A stretch of 64,000 bases of DNA, taken from positions 3,224 through 67,223 of the forward strand of contig CAZJDB010000016.1 of the NCBI GenBank assembly GCA_964544695.1. Reading direction: 5' to 3'. The notes below the pieces were generated by a model that ran no database searches, was not told the DNA's origin, and worked only from the letters and a program-made list of their open reading frames with translations. Made by a program: the position numbers and the translations under genes. How positions within the stretch are numbered: position 1 is the stretch's first letter; every line of letters begins with the position of its first letter. The DNA is from Dinghuibacter sp964544695 (lineage in GTDB: Bacteria > Bacteroidota > Bacteroidia > Chitinophagales > Chitinophagaceae). Shown here piece after piece: positions 1 to 8,979 of the stretch.

Positions 1-22
1 CCGCAAACCGAAAACTTAGTGT

Positions 23-601
23 ATGAATCCCAAGGTGGACAATTTTTTCGAAAGAGCCCAAAAGTGGCAGAAGGAAATGGAGAAATTAAGGTCGGTCGTA
101 CTATCCTGCGGCCTGACCGAAGAATTGAAATGGGGAAAGCCCTGCTATACGGATGAGGGGCACAATATCGTCGTCATACAGGGCTTTAAGGAGTATTGTG
201 CGCTTTTGTTCATGAAGGGGTACTTGTTGAATGATCCCGATGGCATATTAGTTAAAACGGGTGAAAATACTGTGGTGGGGCGCCAGGTAAGATTCACCGA
301 TGCAAAAGAAGTCACCAGGCTGGCGACCATATTGAAAACCTACATTTATCAGGCTGTCGAGGTGGAAAGGGCCGGAATAAAGGTGGAGATAAAGAAGAGC
401 GCACCTCCGGCCATCCCCGAAGAATTTCAAAAGAAATTGAAAAAAAGCCCCCGCTTGAAAGAGGCATTCGAGAAATTGACGCCGGGGCGGCAAAAGGCTT
501 ACCTGTTTTATTTCTCCGGGGCTAAACAATCCCAAACCCGGGAATCCCGGATCGAAAAATGCATACAGCCAATTCTTGACGGAAAGGGATTAAATGAATG
601 A
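23..601 (+). CDS. YdeI/OmdA-like DUF1801 domain protein
   Basis: 192 residues, soluble, no signal peptide. Residues about 10-120 look like the DUF1801 fold (YdhG/Fra-like), and the C-terminal 50 residues carry the Arg/Lys-rich helix ending in RIEKCIQPILDGKG that is typical of YdeI/OmdA proteins, once linked to bacteriocin or envelope stress protection. The biochemical role of the family is poorly defined. The stop overlaps the start of the next gene by four bases (ATGA at 598-601), so it is probably translationally coupled to the AraC regulator downstream. Assignment is by overall pattern; no catalytic residues are known to check. Confidence 0.8.
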   Translation: MNPKVDNFFERAQKWQKEMEKLRSVVLSCGLTEELKWGKPCYTDEGHNIVVIQGFKEYCALLFMKGYLLNDPDGILVKTGENTVVGRQVRFTDAKEVTRLATILKTYIYQAVEVERAGIKVEIKKSAPPAIPEEFQKKLKKSPRLKEAFEKLTPGRQKAYLFYFSGAKQSQTRESRIEKCIQPILDGKGLNE

Positions 602-1473
602 AAGCCATTATTCCTTATTACGACGATATTAATGATTTTATCGCCTCCACCTCTTTGAGAAACAGGACAAACGACCCCGACTTTTATTGCCTGCGATTGC
701 AAAAGAATGATGGCAATATCGTTTACAAACCCCCATTCAGGCGGGGCTTCTATTTTGTAGGGCTATTGACCAATGCGGAAAATACCAGAATTTCATTCGA
801 CGATACCCACGTAAACGATTTGGATTCTCTTCTTGTGTTCCAGGCACCAGGGCTCATGTACAGTTTTTACAGGGACTGTTCCACGCATGGGTACTTCATC
901 TATTTTAAACAGCAATGTTTTTCTTACCTTAAACCCCCTCTGGATACCGAATTTTCTTTCTTCGATATCCAGCAAACCGGCTTCTATAGGATTTCGCAGG
1001 AGAAATTCAAAGAATTGGCCATGCCATTCGAGGATATTTTTGCAGCCTATGAAAAAACCGACAGGCACCGCGTGGCCAGCTTAAAGTTACTCACGCTTTT
1101 GTACGAACTTAGGGACGGTTTTACTAACGACTGGCAACAAAAAGTCACTCATCCAAATCAAGCGCTGCTTAAGAAGTTCATCGCCCTTGTCAATACCAAT
1201 TACATAGAAAAGCGAAAGATTGAAGACTATGCCAAAATGCTGTTTGTTTCGCCCAACCACCTTTCTCAGGCGATAAAGTCGGTTTCGGGTAAGAACGCCC
1301 TTTCTTTTATAAATGAAAGGCTTTTGACGGAGGCAAAGTCATTTATCAGGTACACCGAATTCAGCATTGCCGAAATCGCCTATAAGCTGAACTTTTCCGA
1401 TCCTACCCATTTCGGGAAGTTCTTCAAGAAGAATGTAGGATCGACTCCACTCGAATTCAGGGAAAGCAAGTAA
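598..1473 (+). CDS. AraC family transcriptional regulator
   Basis: 291 residues. The N-terminal two thirds resemble the cupin-like ligand-binding half of AraC proteins. Residues about 190-291 form the double helix-turn-helix, with the family signature IAEIAYKLNFSDPTHFGKFFKK in the second HTH and a final STPLEFR motif. It overlaps the YdeI-like gene by ATGA and is followed 70 bases later by a DoxX-like gene with its own promoter-like box, so it may control either neighbour. The effector is unknown. Confidence 0.92.
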   Translation: MKAIIPYYDDINDFIASTSLRNRTNDPDFYCLRLQKNDGNIVYKPPFRRGFYFVGLLTNAENTRISFDDTHVNDLDSLLVFQAPGLMYSFYRDCSTHGYFIYFKQQCFSYLKPPLDTEFSFFDIQQTGFYRISQEKFKELAMPFEDIFAAYEKTDRHRVASLKLLTLLYELRDGFTNDWQQKVTHPNQALLKKFIALVNTNYIEKRKIEDYAKMLFVSPNHLSQAIKSVSGKNALSFINERLLTEAKSFIRYTEFSIAEIAYKLNFSDPTHFGKFFKKNVGSTPLEFRESK

Positions 1474-1530
1474 AAATAAATGGACCATTCCAACCAAGTT
1501 CCTGACCATAGTCTGGGAGTTCCCTCCCTT

Positions 1531-1538
1531 TACTTTGC
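1531..1538 (+). promoter_or_regulatory. Bacteroidetes -7 box before the DoxX-like gene
   Basis: TACTTTGC matches the Bacteroidetes -7 consensus TAnnTTTG exactly in the first seven specified positions and ends four bases before the ATG at 1543. A transcript starting a few bases downstream would be almost leaderless, which supports the 1543 start over the in-frame ATG at 1480. No good TTG -33 box was found 19-21 bases upstream. Confidence 0.5.
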
Positions 1539-1542
1539 AATA

Positions 1543-1932
1543 ATGAAAAAGACAAAGATTATATATTGGACAATCACTGGATTGTTCACCCTTTCAATAT
1601 TAGGCTCGGCCATTCCGAGTGCCCTGAGCCTTCCTTATGCGGCGGAGCACTTTACCAAGATTTTGGGCTACCCGGCCTATTTTTTACCTTTTACGGGAAT
1701 TGCCAAAATTCTAGGCCTGGTCGCCTTGTACATTCCGGGGAATCGCCGGATCAAGGAATGGGTTTATGCGGGTTTTACCTTTGATTTGGCAGGCGCCATC
1801 TATTCGGGATTCTGTATAGGCGCGGCAACCGCCTATTTGCTTCCCCCGGCGATCGCTTTGGTCCTGATGATCGGTTCTTATATTTGGTATCGTAAATTAA
1901 TTGACCATGTCGTTCCAAGCCTACATCGATAA
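1543..1932 (+). CDS. DoxX-like family membrane protein
   Basis: 129 residues with about four membrane segments. It opens with a charged MKKTKI followed by a hydrophobic helix and contains the ILGYPAYFLPFTGIAKILG stretch common in DoxX-like proteins of Bacteroidetes. DoxX-like proteins are inner-membrane proteins, some linked to redox or thiol stress, but most have no proven role. An in-frame ATG lies at 1480, but the promoter-like TACTTTGC at 1531 and the hydrophobic start favour 1543. The 3' end overlaps the next gene by 26 bases. Confidence 0.82.
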   Translation: MKKTKIIYWTITGLFTLSILGSAIPSALSLPYAAEHFTKILGYPAYFLPFTGIAKILGLVALYIPGNRRIKEWVYAGFTFDLAGAIYSGFCIGAATAYLLPPAIALVLMIGSYIWYRKLIDHVVPSLHR

Positions 1933-2149
1933 TATCAGGACGAAGACGGGTAAAACACCGGAGGATTTCAAAAAGCTTGCGGAGAAAAAGGGGTATTTGA
2001 AAAAGGGTAAATTGGTAGATGGGGTAAAGGCGGGGGAGATCGTTGCGTGGCTGAAAAAAGACTTCGATTTAGGGCATGGGCACGCCATGGCGATTTATGC
2101 GGTCTTTAAAGGTGTAAAGCAATCCAAGGACCCCGGAGGTCAACCCTAA
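1907..2149 (+). CDS. DUF4287 domain-containing protein
   Basis: 80 residues, basic, beginning MSFQAYIDNIRTKTGKTPEDF and continuing with KLVDGVKAGEIVAWLKKDFDLGHGHAMA, the two conserved blocks of DUF4287. In other bacteria this domain is often fused to or beside DUF1801/YdeI-like domains, consistent with the first gene of this window. The ATG at 1907 is chosen over a TTG six bases upstream. It overlaps the end of the DoxX-like gene by 26 bases and the convergent gene by four bases. Function unknown. Confidence 0.85.
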   Translation: MSFQAYIDNIRTKTGKTPEDFKKLAEKKGYLKKGKLVDGVKAGEIVAWLKKDFDLGHGHAMAIYAVFKGVKQSKDPGGQP

Positions 2150-2418
2150 GACACCTTTTTCTTCTTCTCATACATATCCTTCAGCGCCAGCTCGAACAAC
2201 TTCGTCGGGGAAACATCGATCCAATACGCCATCCAGGTTATATCCTTGATGGTAAACCGATGGGCATTTTCGACCTTCCCGGCGAAGGTCCTGTAATTCT
2301 GTTTTAAATCCCTGGCAAGGATCGTTTTAGGGATGAAAATGAATATATCTTTTAGGCTCTGAATCTTATCCGTTTCGATCAGGCTTTGTACCGCTATGTA
2401 ACGCTCATCCTTAACCAT
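2146..2418 (-). CDS. Hypothetical small protein
   Basis: 90 residues, mixed charge, no signal peptide or membrane segment. The middle and C-terminal part is helical, with a Lys-rich tail. The pattern SLKDIFIFIPKTILARDLKQNY followed by TIKDITWMAYWIDVSPTKLFEL suggests a helix-turn-helix-like small protein of the sort common in Bacteroidetes, but I cannot name the family. It is convergent with DUF4287, sharing four bases. It starts at an ATG in an AT-rich upstream region. Confidence 0.6.
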   Translation of the reverse strand: MVKDERYIAVQSLIETDKIQSLKDIFIFIPKTILARDLKQNYRTFAGKVENAHRFTIKDITWMAYWIDVSPTKLFELALKDMYEKKKKVS

Positions 2419-2694
2419 GCAGGGACATTATGGATTCCACAATGTAAACAGATGGTCAAACCTTAATGCAAAAAATTGTATTTAAGGATAGTAGATGATT
2501 TTTAATTACAACCTTATGTATGTTAACTACAAGGAAATATTGTAGAATTTGATAGGTTGGGATATTATAATACATCTTTCCAACCGATCGATCCTGGATA
2601 CATGCGACCCCAAAAGAGCCGGATAATCCGAGAAAAACCTGGTTTTTAGCAAGGTATTTGCTGTATTGCCAACTATAGCAAAACCCAACCGTTT

Positions 2695-3186
2695 ATGAAG
2701 CCTGTATTTTTGGCGATGCTTTTCCTCTGTGCAACCCTCGCATCTACTGCCCAGCTCAAACCGCACAGTAGTTGCCCCGAACTCGCGGTGGATATCCTCA
2801 ACGGCACGATCAACGGCCTGAAGGCGAATGCCAGCGGAGACGAATTCAAGGGGACGGTGGCCTGCAGTACGGGATATGATTCCGCCAAATGCGGGGGAGC
2901 CATCATCTTCTACAAAGACAAGGACGTCACCTTTTATTCCAAGCGGAATTACTTCGAAATCGGCCCCAAATTCAAGGGTAAAATGAGTATGGTGGTGTTG
3001 GGCACCCCACGGAACGCCCTTTTCAAGTATTTCGGGAACCCAAAGGTCAAGGATACGTTGTGGGATGCTTTCGAAACCCAGTACGGCACGCTCGTTCTCC
3101 ATTATACGGTGGCCGGACCCGGAGGTAAGGTGAAGCTGATTCAAATGAGCACCCTCGGCACGGACGAACTAAGTTTGTGCGAATAA
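2695..3186 (+). CDS. Hypothetical secreted protein
   Basis: 163 residues. A signal peptide is evident: MKP, then a hydrophobic core and a cleavage-like ASTAQ around residue 19. The mature part holds four cysteines (in SSCPE, VACST, AKCGG and the terminal LCE), which could form two disulfides in the periplasm. I do not recognise the family. A long reading frame exists on the opposite strand here, but the signal peptide and the regular codon usage favour this strand. It is followed 16 bases later by an AraC regulator. Confidence 0.7.
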   Translation: MKPVFLAMLFLCATLASTAQLKPHSSCPELAVDILNGTINGLKANASGDEFKGTVACSTGYDSAKCGGAIIFYKDKDVTFYSKRNYFEIGPKFKGKMSMVVLGTPRNALFKYFGNPKVKDTLWDAFETQYGTLVLHYTVAGPGGKVKLIQMSTLGTDELSLCE

Positions 3187-3202
3187 TGCGTAACTTGTTT
3201 TC

Positions 3203-4003
3203 ATGGAAAAACTGGGCATAGCCAAACACTATGGAACCGACTCGAAAAGGTTCCAGGTAAACGGCTTGACCCTGGTCCACTCCGACTATCACCACATAAC
3301 GGCCTGTCCCTGGCACTACCACCAGAACGCCCATTTCGCGTTCACAACAGGGGGCACCTTGAAGGAAACGCACCGGGCATTCCAATTGCACCTGCAGGCC
3401 GGCTCCTTGCTGTACAACCACAGTGATGACCCCCATTGCAATTCGGATTATTCGGACCATGTCTCGGCCCTGCACGTGGATATGGATCGAACCTGGTTTG
3501 AAAACCATGACCTGCCATTTCACGGGGGCGTGCACGAATTGAAGGACCCGGTCCTGAAAAATCAATTTTATAGAATTTTAAAAGAGCTACATATAAATGA
3601 CGGAGGAACGGCACTCACCCTCGAAGCCCTCCTGTTGGAAGCCATGCAGCACATGCTCCAACAAAAAGCCCATAAGGACGGGTCCTGGGCCGCCAGGGTA
3701 AAAAATCTATTGTACGATCGTTATAACGAAAAAATCCTGCTGAAGGAAGTGGCGCGGGAAGCCGGCCTTCACCCCACTTACCTGTGCCAGCAGTTCCCGG
3801 CGGTCTTCCACTGCTCCTTTGGAGAATACCTCCGGAAGATAAGGATCGAAAAGGCGGTTGAACAAATGTTGACCCATCCCCGGAGGTCGCTGACGGAGAT
3901 CGCCCTGGACGTCGGGTTTTCGGATCAAAGTCATTTTATCCGGACCTTCAAAAGGAACGTCGGCGTTACGCCGAAAACGTTTCAAAAAGGCATACGACCT
4001 TAA
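3203..4003 (+). CDS. AraC family transcriptional regulator
   Basis: 266 residues. The N-terminal half is a His-rich cupin (HYHQNAHFAFTTGGTL region around residue 35-50). Residues about 165-266 form the AraC DNA-binding domain, with LLKEVAREAGLHPTYLCQQF in the first HTH, LTEIALDVGFSDQSHFIRTFKR in the second, and the closing GVTPKTFQKG motif. No target is evident; neighbours are a secreted protein of unknown role and an FG-GAP lipoprotein. Confidence 0.92.
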   Translation: MEKLGIAKHYGTDSKRFQVNGLTLVHSDYHHITACPWHYHQNAHFAFTTGGTLKETHRAFQLHLQAGSLLYNHSDDPHCNSDYSDHVSALHVDMDRTWFENHDLPFHGGVHELKDPVLKNQFYRILKELHINDGGTALTLEALLLEAMQHMLQQKAHKDGSWAARVKNLLYDRYNEKILLKEVAREAGLHPTYLCQQFPAVFHCSFGEYLRKIRIEKAVEQMLTHPRRSLTEIALDVGFSDQSHFIRTFKRNVGVTPKTFQKGIRP

Positions 4004-4046
4004 TCCTGTTCTATTTTACCTCGACGTAAAAGCGCAGCTTTAAATA

Positions 4047-5150
4047 ATGAAATATCTGATCATCATCCTGTTATTCGGTTGCGTCGAAACAACGGATTTC
4101 AGGGAAGTAACCATCAAAGCCGGCAACGGCGTGGGAAGCGTCGAATCCGCCGATTTTAATAAAGACGGCTACCCCGACCTGGCTGTCGCAAGCGATGGAG
4201 ACAGCGCCGTTACGATCCTGTTGAACGATGGCAATGCAAAATTCAAACCGGCGACCTTTTTTGCCAACCAGACCCCCAACGACATTTGCATCGCCGATGT
4301 AAATAAAGATGGGAACCCCGATCTCTGTATCGCCAATACCGAGGTAAGCATGCTGACCTTGCTGTTGGGCAATGGGCGGGGCCGGTTCCGGCAGGCCCCC
4401 GCTTCTCCTTACAGGGTCCATTCCCGGCCCCATACGCACGGTATTGCCGTCGCCGATTTCAACGGAGACGGGAACCTGGACCTGGCTACGGACAGTTGGG
4501 GCGACAACGAGGTGTTGATCATTTTCGGGGATACAAGCCTGCGTTTTGGGCATGAAACGCACTACCCCGTCGGCCACCGCCCTTACCAGCGCCTGAGGTC
4601 GGGCGATCTAAACGGGGACGGGAAAGCGGACATTGTAACGACCAACCTGGAGGGAAATACGGTTTCCGTGCTGCTGGGAAACGGGAATGGGACTTTCAGG
4701 AGGGAGGATTACGGGGCCGGCGACGCACCCTTTGGAATAGCCATCGGCGATGTAAATGGGGATGGGTTCCCCGACCTGGCGGTCGTCGACGCACCTTCGG
4801 TTACGGCGGAAAGCACGGGGAAGGACGGGCTTTGGATATTGCTGGGGGATGGAAAGGGAGCTTTTCATCCGATGGTTGGGTCGCCTTTTGCGGCGGGCAC
4901 GGGACCAACACGGGTGGCGATCGGCGACCTGGACGGGGACAAGATCAACGATATTGCCGTAACCAACTATAAGGATAATACCATTACCCTCTTTTACATG
5001 GGAAAAAAGGGAGTAAAACGGACGGCGATGCTCCGAGTAGGGCACCACCCCGACGGGATTTGCATAAACGACTTCAATGGGGACGGGAAGAACGATATAG
5101 CCGTAGGAAACCAGGACGACGGGACCGTCACGCTACTGCTGCATCGATAA
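4047..5150 (+). CDS. FG-GAP/VCBS repeat lipoprotein
   Basis: 367 residues. A very short signal peptide ends in LLFGC, a plausible lipobox with Cys12, so the protein is likely a surface or periplasmic lipoprotein. The rest is built of about seven FG-GAP/VCBS blades, each with an FNxDGxxDLA-type calcium-binding loop (for example DFNKDGYPDLAVASDGD and DVNGDGFPDLAVVDA), predicting an integrin-like beta-propeller. Such proteins bind ligands or act as scaffolds; the ligand is unknown. It is convergent with the LytTR regulator gene 18 bases away. Confidence 0.88.
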   Translation: MKYLIIILLFGCVETTDFREVTIKAGNGVGSVESADFNKDGYPDLAVASDGDSAVTILLNDGNAKFKPATFFANQTPNDICIADVNKDGNPDLCIANTEVSMLTLLLGNGRGRFRQAPASPYRVHSRPHTHGIAVADFNGDGNLDLATDSWGDNEVLIIFGDTSLRFGHETHYPVGHRPYQRLRSGDLNGDGKADIVTTNLEGNTVSVLLGNGNGTFRREDYGAGDAPFGIAIGDVNGDGFPDLAVVDAPSVTAESTGKDGLWILLGDGKGAFHPMVGSPFAAGTGPTRVAIGDLDGDKINDIAVTNYKDNTITLFYMGKKGVKRTAMLRVGHHPDGICINDFNGDGKNDIAVGNQDDGTVTLLLHR

Positions 5151-5168
5151 GCGCGGCGCGCCCGGAAG

Positions 5169-5894
5169 TCACCGTTCCGGAAAAAACATCTCCAGAAACT
5201 CCGACTTGCGCCGCTGTGATATTTCCAGCTTCGCCCCATCCGTCAATACGATATAACTGTTCTTCCCCTTGATATAACTTTTGATAAAGCGCAGGTTGAT
5301 GATCGTGGAATTATGGATCCGGTAAAAATTGTTGGCGCACAGTTGTTTTTCATAAAATCCCAGGTTCCGGGAAGAGATGACCCTGGTTCCATGCTGCAGG
5401 TAGAAATGGGTATAGCTGCCTTCGGAGGTGCACCATAAAATGTCCCTGATGTCTATGAATTCGTATCCCTCTACAGTGGATACTCCGATCTTCCTGGGTG
5501 TTTCGTTAGAGGGATCCCTGTGTTTCTTTTCGTCGATACGTGCCCTGGCCCTCGAAATGGCTTCCTCGAATTCCGGTATGCCGATGGGTTTCAGCAGGTA
5601 GTCCACGGCGGAGGCCCTCAGGGCATCCACGGCATAGCCTTCGTGGGCCGTTATGAAAATCAATTCGAAGTTCCTGGATTCCACTTTCTTCAGGACATCG
5701 AAGCCGGTTCCGTCGGCAAGACGGATGTCCATTAAAACGAGTTGGGGCAGCCTGTTGGAAATGAGTTGGGCCCCCTTATCCACGTAACCGGCGGACCCGA
5801 CCAGTTCAATATCGGAAGTCAGTTGGCGGATAAGGCTGCTGATGACTTGCAGGCTTCTTTCTTCATCTTCCAGGACAACAGTTGGTATAGGCAT
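5169..5894 (-). CDS. LytTR family response regulator
   Basis: 241 residues. The receiver domain (1-120) has the acidic pocket LEDEE near residue 10, phospho-acceptor Asp56 in LVLMDIRL, Thr/Ser in FITAHEGYAV and Lys in YLLKPIG. The LytTR DNA-binding domain occupies about 140-241. It is the second gene of a two-gene operon, starting 12 bases after the stop of the propeller sensor kinase, which is its obvious partner. Targets are not visible from the sequence. Confidence 0.95.
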   Translation of the reverse strand: MPIPTVVLEDEERSLQVISSLIRQLTSDIELVGSAGYVDKGAQLISNRLPQLVLMDIRLADGTGFDVLKKVESRNFELIFITAHEGYAVDALRASAVDYLLKPIGIPEFEEAISRARARIDEKKHRDPSNETPRKIGVSTVEGYEFIDIRDILWCTSEGSYTHFYLQHGTRVISSRNLGFYEKQLCANNFYRIHNSTIINLRFIKSYIKGKNSYIVLTDGAKLEISQRRKSEFLEMFFPER

Positions 5895-5906
5895 ATATAG
5901 GTTATT

Positions 5907-8825
5907 TCATAATAAAAAATGGATTTCGGCGATGGTCCCCTGTTCTTTGAGCGCCGTCTCGGATTTGTCCGTTATTTTCAGCGAGATCTCTTCCTTCCGC
6001 ATGGCGTTTATGATGTGGATCCGGTGCTCGATGTTGCTGATGCCCAGGGGATCGTGCTCGACCGGAACCTTTCCTAAACGCGAGGCATTGATGCCAATCC
6101 CGTTGTCCTCGACGGTGCACACCAGGTATTTACCCAGGCGCTTGAAATCGACGCGGACCATTCCCTTTTTATCTTGCAGCGGAGATATACCATGCAGGAT
6201 GGAATTCTCTACAAAGGGCTGGATAATAAGGCTGGGGATCATGATCTTGGAGGGCAGCAGGTTTCGGTCTACTTCTATCGTGTAGTCCATCCGGTCCGAG
6301 AGGCGCAGCTTTTCCAGCTCCATGTACAAGCCCAGAATGGACAATTCCTCGTTCAGGGTGGTATAGGTGCGGGAACAGTGTTGCAGGACCTTCCGGATCA
6401 GGGAAGAAAGTTTATGGAGGTATAGGTTGGCGTGTTTGATGTCGGCTCCCAGGATATAATACTGGATCGAGCTCAGGCAATTGAAAATGAAATGGGGATT
6501 CATTTGAGAGCGCAGCGCCATCATTTCCAGGTCGGCCATGCGGGTCTTCAGGCGGAGGTCCCTGTCCCTCTTCCGGTGCCGTCTTTTCACTTGGGTATAA
6601 ACCCCCGCCCCGATCGCCAGGGCGGTCAGGAGATATGTCCCCGCAATGAACCAACCCATTTCCCAGAAAGGTGGAGGATACAGGATGCTGAGGCGTTTCG
6701 CGGGACCCGCTATTCCCCAACGGTCTACGACCCTGACTTCGAAGGTATGGTTGCCGAAGGGCAACGCTGAAAACTCCAGGAATGGGTTATTCGTTGCAAT
6801 CCAGCCAGTGTCCAGGTCCTTCAACCGGTAACGATAGGTTATTTGCTTCCCGCTGCGAAAGGATATGCCGGAGAGCGAAATGTGGAGGGCATGGTTGGCA
6901 TAGTCGATCCTTACGGAATCGGATGTCGGCTCATTGATGTTGATGAGAGGGTCTCCCATGGAATGGGGGATGTATTGTACGGGAAAATTGGAAATACCCC
7001 GGGAGGTGGCGGCCCAGATGTAGCCATCCAGGAAGGCCGTTTGGTTGACGTCGTTGGATATGAGGCCATCGTCCTCCGTGATGTTGTTCACCCGGAATAC
7101 GGCCCCGTCCTGTTCCCAACGGAAGGTAATCCTCGAAATTCCCTTGTCCGTAGAGACCCAAGCCACGTTTCCCTTGATGAGCACGTGTTTGCATAGATCG
7201 CTGAGGAGTCCCTGGTCCTTGCCGATGGTAAACGCCCGGTTTTTTCTCAGGATCACGAGACCTTGCTGGGTAGACACCCAAACCGTGGTGTCGGGATCCA
7301 GGTTGATGTGATTGATGATGCCCCCCAGGGTTGGCGTCAGGTCTCCCCAATACCGGGTGACGGATCCGCTGTGGCTGTACATTCCCTTCATAGTGCCCCA
7401 GTAATAGTCATTCCCGATACAACCTATGCACGTCGCCCTGAAATTGAAAATCCAGTGAGCGTTGACGCACAGTCCCTCTGCCGAAGCGAAAACAAAGCCC
7501 GAATCCTTAAGGCAACAAATGCCTTTTGCGCTGACGGTGGTGTCCAATTTCCTGCAAGCTCCCGATGCCGACAGGATGTGTATACCATGATCGCTGGCGA
7601 CCAGGAAGGAATCGGTTCCGTAAGGCTTGATATCCAGTACCCGGTTGTTTTTATTGGCGGAAGCCCACCGGGGAAACGTTTTTTCCGGGGAGAGGTTCCG
7701 GCCGACCATGAGGATGCTTCCATTGGACAAACCCGCGATCAGGGCTGTATCCCCCATGGCCTGGATACAGCGGACATCTTTTCCCTCGGAGGTCCCCTTC
7801 CCGGTCAGGTAGTGGGCGTCCAGGCAGGGCAAATAAAATACGCCGTCATCGTGGGTGGTTACCCAGTATCCTCCTTCCCGGTCTTTCCGGATGGATGTGC
7901 AATAGGTTCCGGGGAAGTAGGTCCTGATGGTTTTCCTTTTATCCCGGAGGCCCTCCACGCGGATCAATCCCCGGTTTCGGGAACAGATCCACAGGACGTT
8001 CGGGGACTCGAAATAGATATCCGTGCAATCTCCCCTCACGAGTGCGATATCCTTCAAGGCGAATAAGCTCTTGAGGTGGCTGGAGTCGGCCACGTACACC
8101 GTATCCGTATAAAATACGATGGAATGGCGGTCTGGTGTCAGTGAAAAGTAGGATTTCAGGTCATAGGGCAGGTAGGCCAGGAAGGGTATAGCATAGAAAA
8201 GGAAAGTGGAGTTCCCACCTCCCCGCGACCGGATGATCAATCGATGCAGGCCCGGGTTGATCATTGAAAAATAGAAACCGGTGCCATCCGGGGCGGATGC
8301 CCGGAGCAGGGAATATTCGGTGGGAATCCCGGATCCTGGGTTTACCAGGGAATGCATGGTGAAATCCCAATGACCCGGAGTGTTTGGCGATTGATAGTAC
8401 CCCAGTGCGGTACCGCCATGAGCAAGCTCACTGGTTAACAGCAGGATCGATTTCGTACTGAAGTCTTCCGAGATGGCAAATACGTTCTTGCAGGAATCCA
8501 GGCAGTGGATATTCCCCGAGTAATAAACCGAGGGGACTCCCTTGAGCGAAATGAACCAGACATTTCCATAGGCATCGAGGTACAATTTCAGGATTTCGTT
8601 ATCGGGAAGGCCGTCCTCCTTGGAGAAATTCCGGAAGGTTTTCCCATCGAAACGGCTGACGCCCTGGTTGGTGCAAAACCACATGAAACCGGATCGGTCC
8701 TGCAGGCATTGGTATACGTTCGAACCGGGAAGCCCATCCCGCACAGTGTACAGGATATGCGACAATTCCTGGGCGTCCGCTACCAAGTTGTGTATCAGAA
8801 ATAAGAGTGTCAGTAACTTGTTCAT
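5907..8825 (-). CDS. Two-component sensor kinase with Reg_prop beta-propeller
   Basis: 972 residues. Order of parts: signal peptide (1-19), periplasmic Reg_prop repeats forming a beta-propeller (for example DRSGFMWFCTNQGVSRFDG near residue 45 and later DTTVWVSTQQGL), a Y_Y_Y domain around 650-715, one membrane helix (IAGTYLLTALAIGAGVY), then a LytS-type kinase with His778 in NPHFIFN and a C-terminal ATPase domain with DNGIGI. Unlike classical hybrid two-component systems it lacks a fused AraC output and instead pairs with the separate LytTR regulator 12 bases downstream. Many propeller kinases of this type sense glycans, but the ligand here is unknown. Confidence 0.94.
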   Translation of the reverse strand: MNKLLTLLFLIHNLVADAQELSHILYTVRDGLPGSNVYQCLQDRSGFMWFCTNQGVSRFDGKTFRNFSKEDGLPDNEILKLYLDAYGNVWFISLKGVPSVYYSGNIHCLDSCKNVFAISEDFSTKSILLLTSELAHGGTALGYYQSPNTPGHWDFTMHSLVNPGSGIPTEYSLLRASAPDGTGFYFSMINPGLHRLIIRSRGGGNSTFLFYAIPFLAYLPYDLKSYFSLTPDRHSIVFYTDTVYVADSSHLKSLFALKDIALVRGDCTDIYFESPNVLWICSRNRGLIRVEGLRDKRKTIRTYFPGTYCTSIRKDREGGYWVTTHDDGVFYLPCLDAHYLTGKGTSEGKDVRCIQAMGDTALIAGLSNGSILMVGRNLSPEKTFPRWASANKNNRVLDIKPYGTDSFLVASDHGIHILSASGACRKLDTTVSAKGICCLKDSGFVFASAEGLCVNAHWIFNFRATCIGCIGNDYYWGTMKGMYSHSGSVTRYWGDLTPTLGGIINHINLDPDTTVWVSTQQGLVILRKNRAFTIGKDQGLLSDLCKHVLIKGNVAWVSTDKGISRITFRWEQDGAVFRVNNITEDDGLISNDVNQTAFLDGYIWAATSRGISNFPVQYIPHSMGDPLININEPTSDSVRIDYANHALHISLSGISFRSGKQITYRYRLKDLDTGWIATNNPFLEFSALPFGNHTFEVRVVDRWGIAGPAKRLSILYPPPFWEMGWFIAGTYLLTALAIGAGVYTQVKRRHRKRDRDLRLKTRMADLEMMALRSQMNPHFIFNCLSSIQYYILGADIKHANLYLHKLSSLIRKVLQHCSRTYTTLNEELSILGLYMELEKLRLSDRMDYTIEVDRNLLPSKIMIPSLIIQPFVENSILHGISPLQDKKGMVRVDFKRLGKYLVCTVEDNGIGINASRLGKVPVEHDPLGISNIEHRIHIINAMRKEEISLKITDKSETALKEQGTIAEIHFLL

Positions 8826-8979
8826 AGGTTGCTGCTATCGTTTGGTATGCAAACCAATTAGGGCCTTCGCAAAAAACAGGGGTTAAGCCGCAGCTATTGA
8901 AAGAACAATGCGAATATATAATACGGTTTCCTTAATTAATCCTATTGATTAGATTTATTTCCTAAAAATAACAGCACTT

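Noticed and set aside
2527..3144. 205-residue open frame on the minus strand
   Set aside because: It is antisense to the secreted protein at 2695-3186, which has a real signal peptide and better codon pattern. The minus-strand product shows no leader or known motif.
5162..5180. CCGGAA-7-TTCCGG hairpin at the end of the LytTR gene
   Set aside because: Lies partly within the coding end and lacks a T run on the plus strand; a terminator is possible on neither strand with confidence.
8842..8857. TTGGT-6-ACCAA dyad upstream of the propeller kinase
   Set aside because: Only five-base arms and no consensus; could arise by chance.
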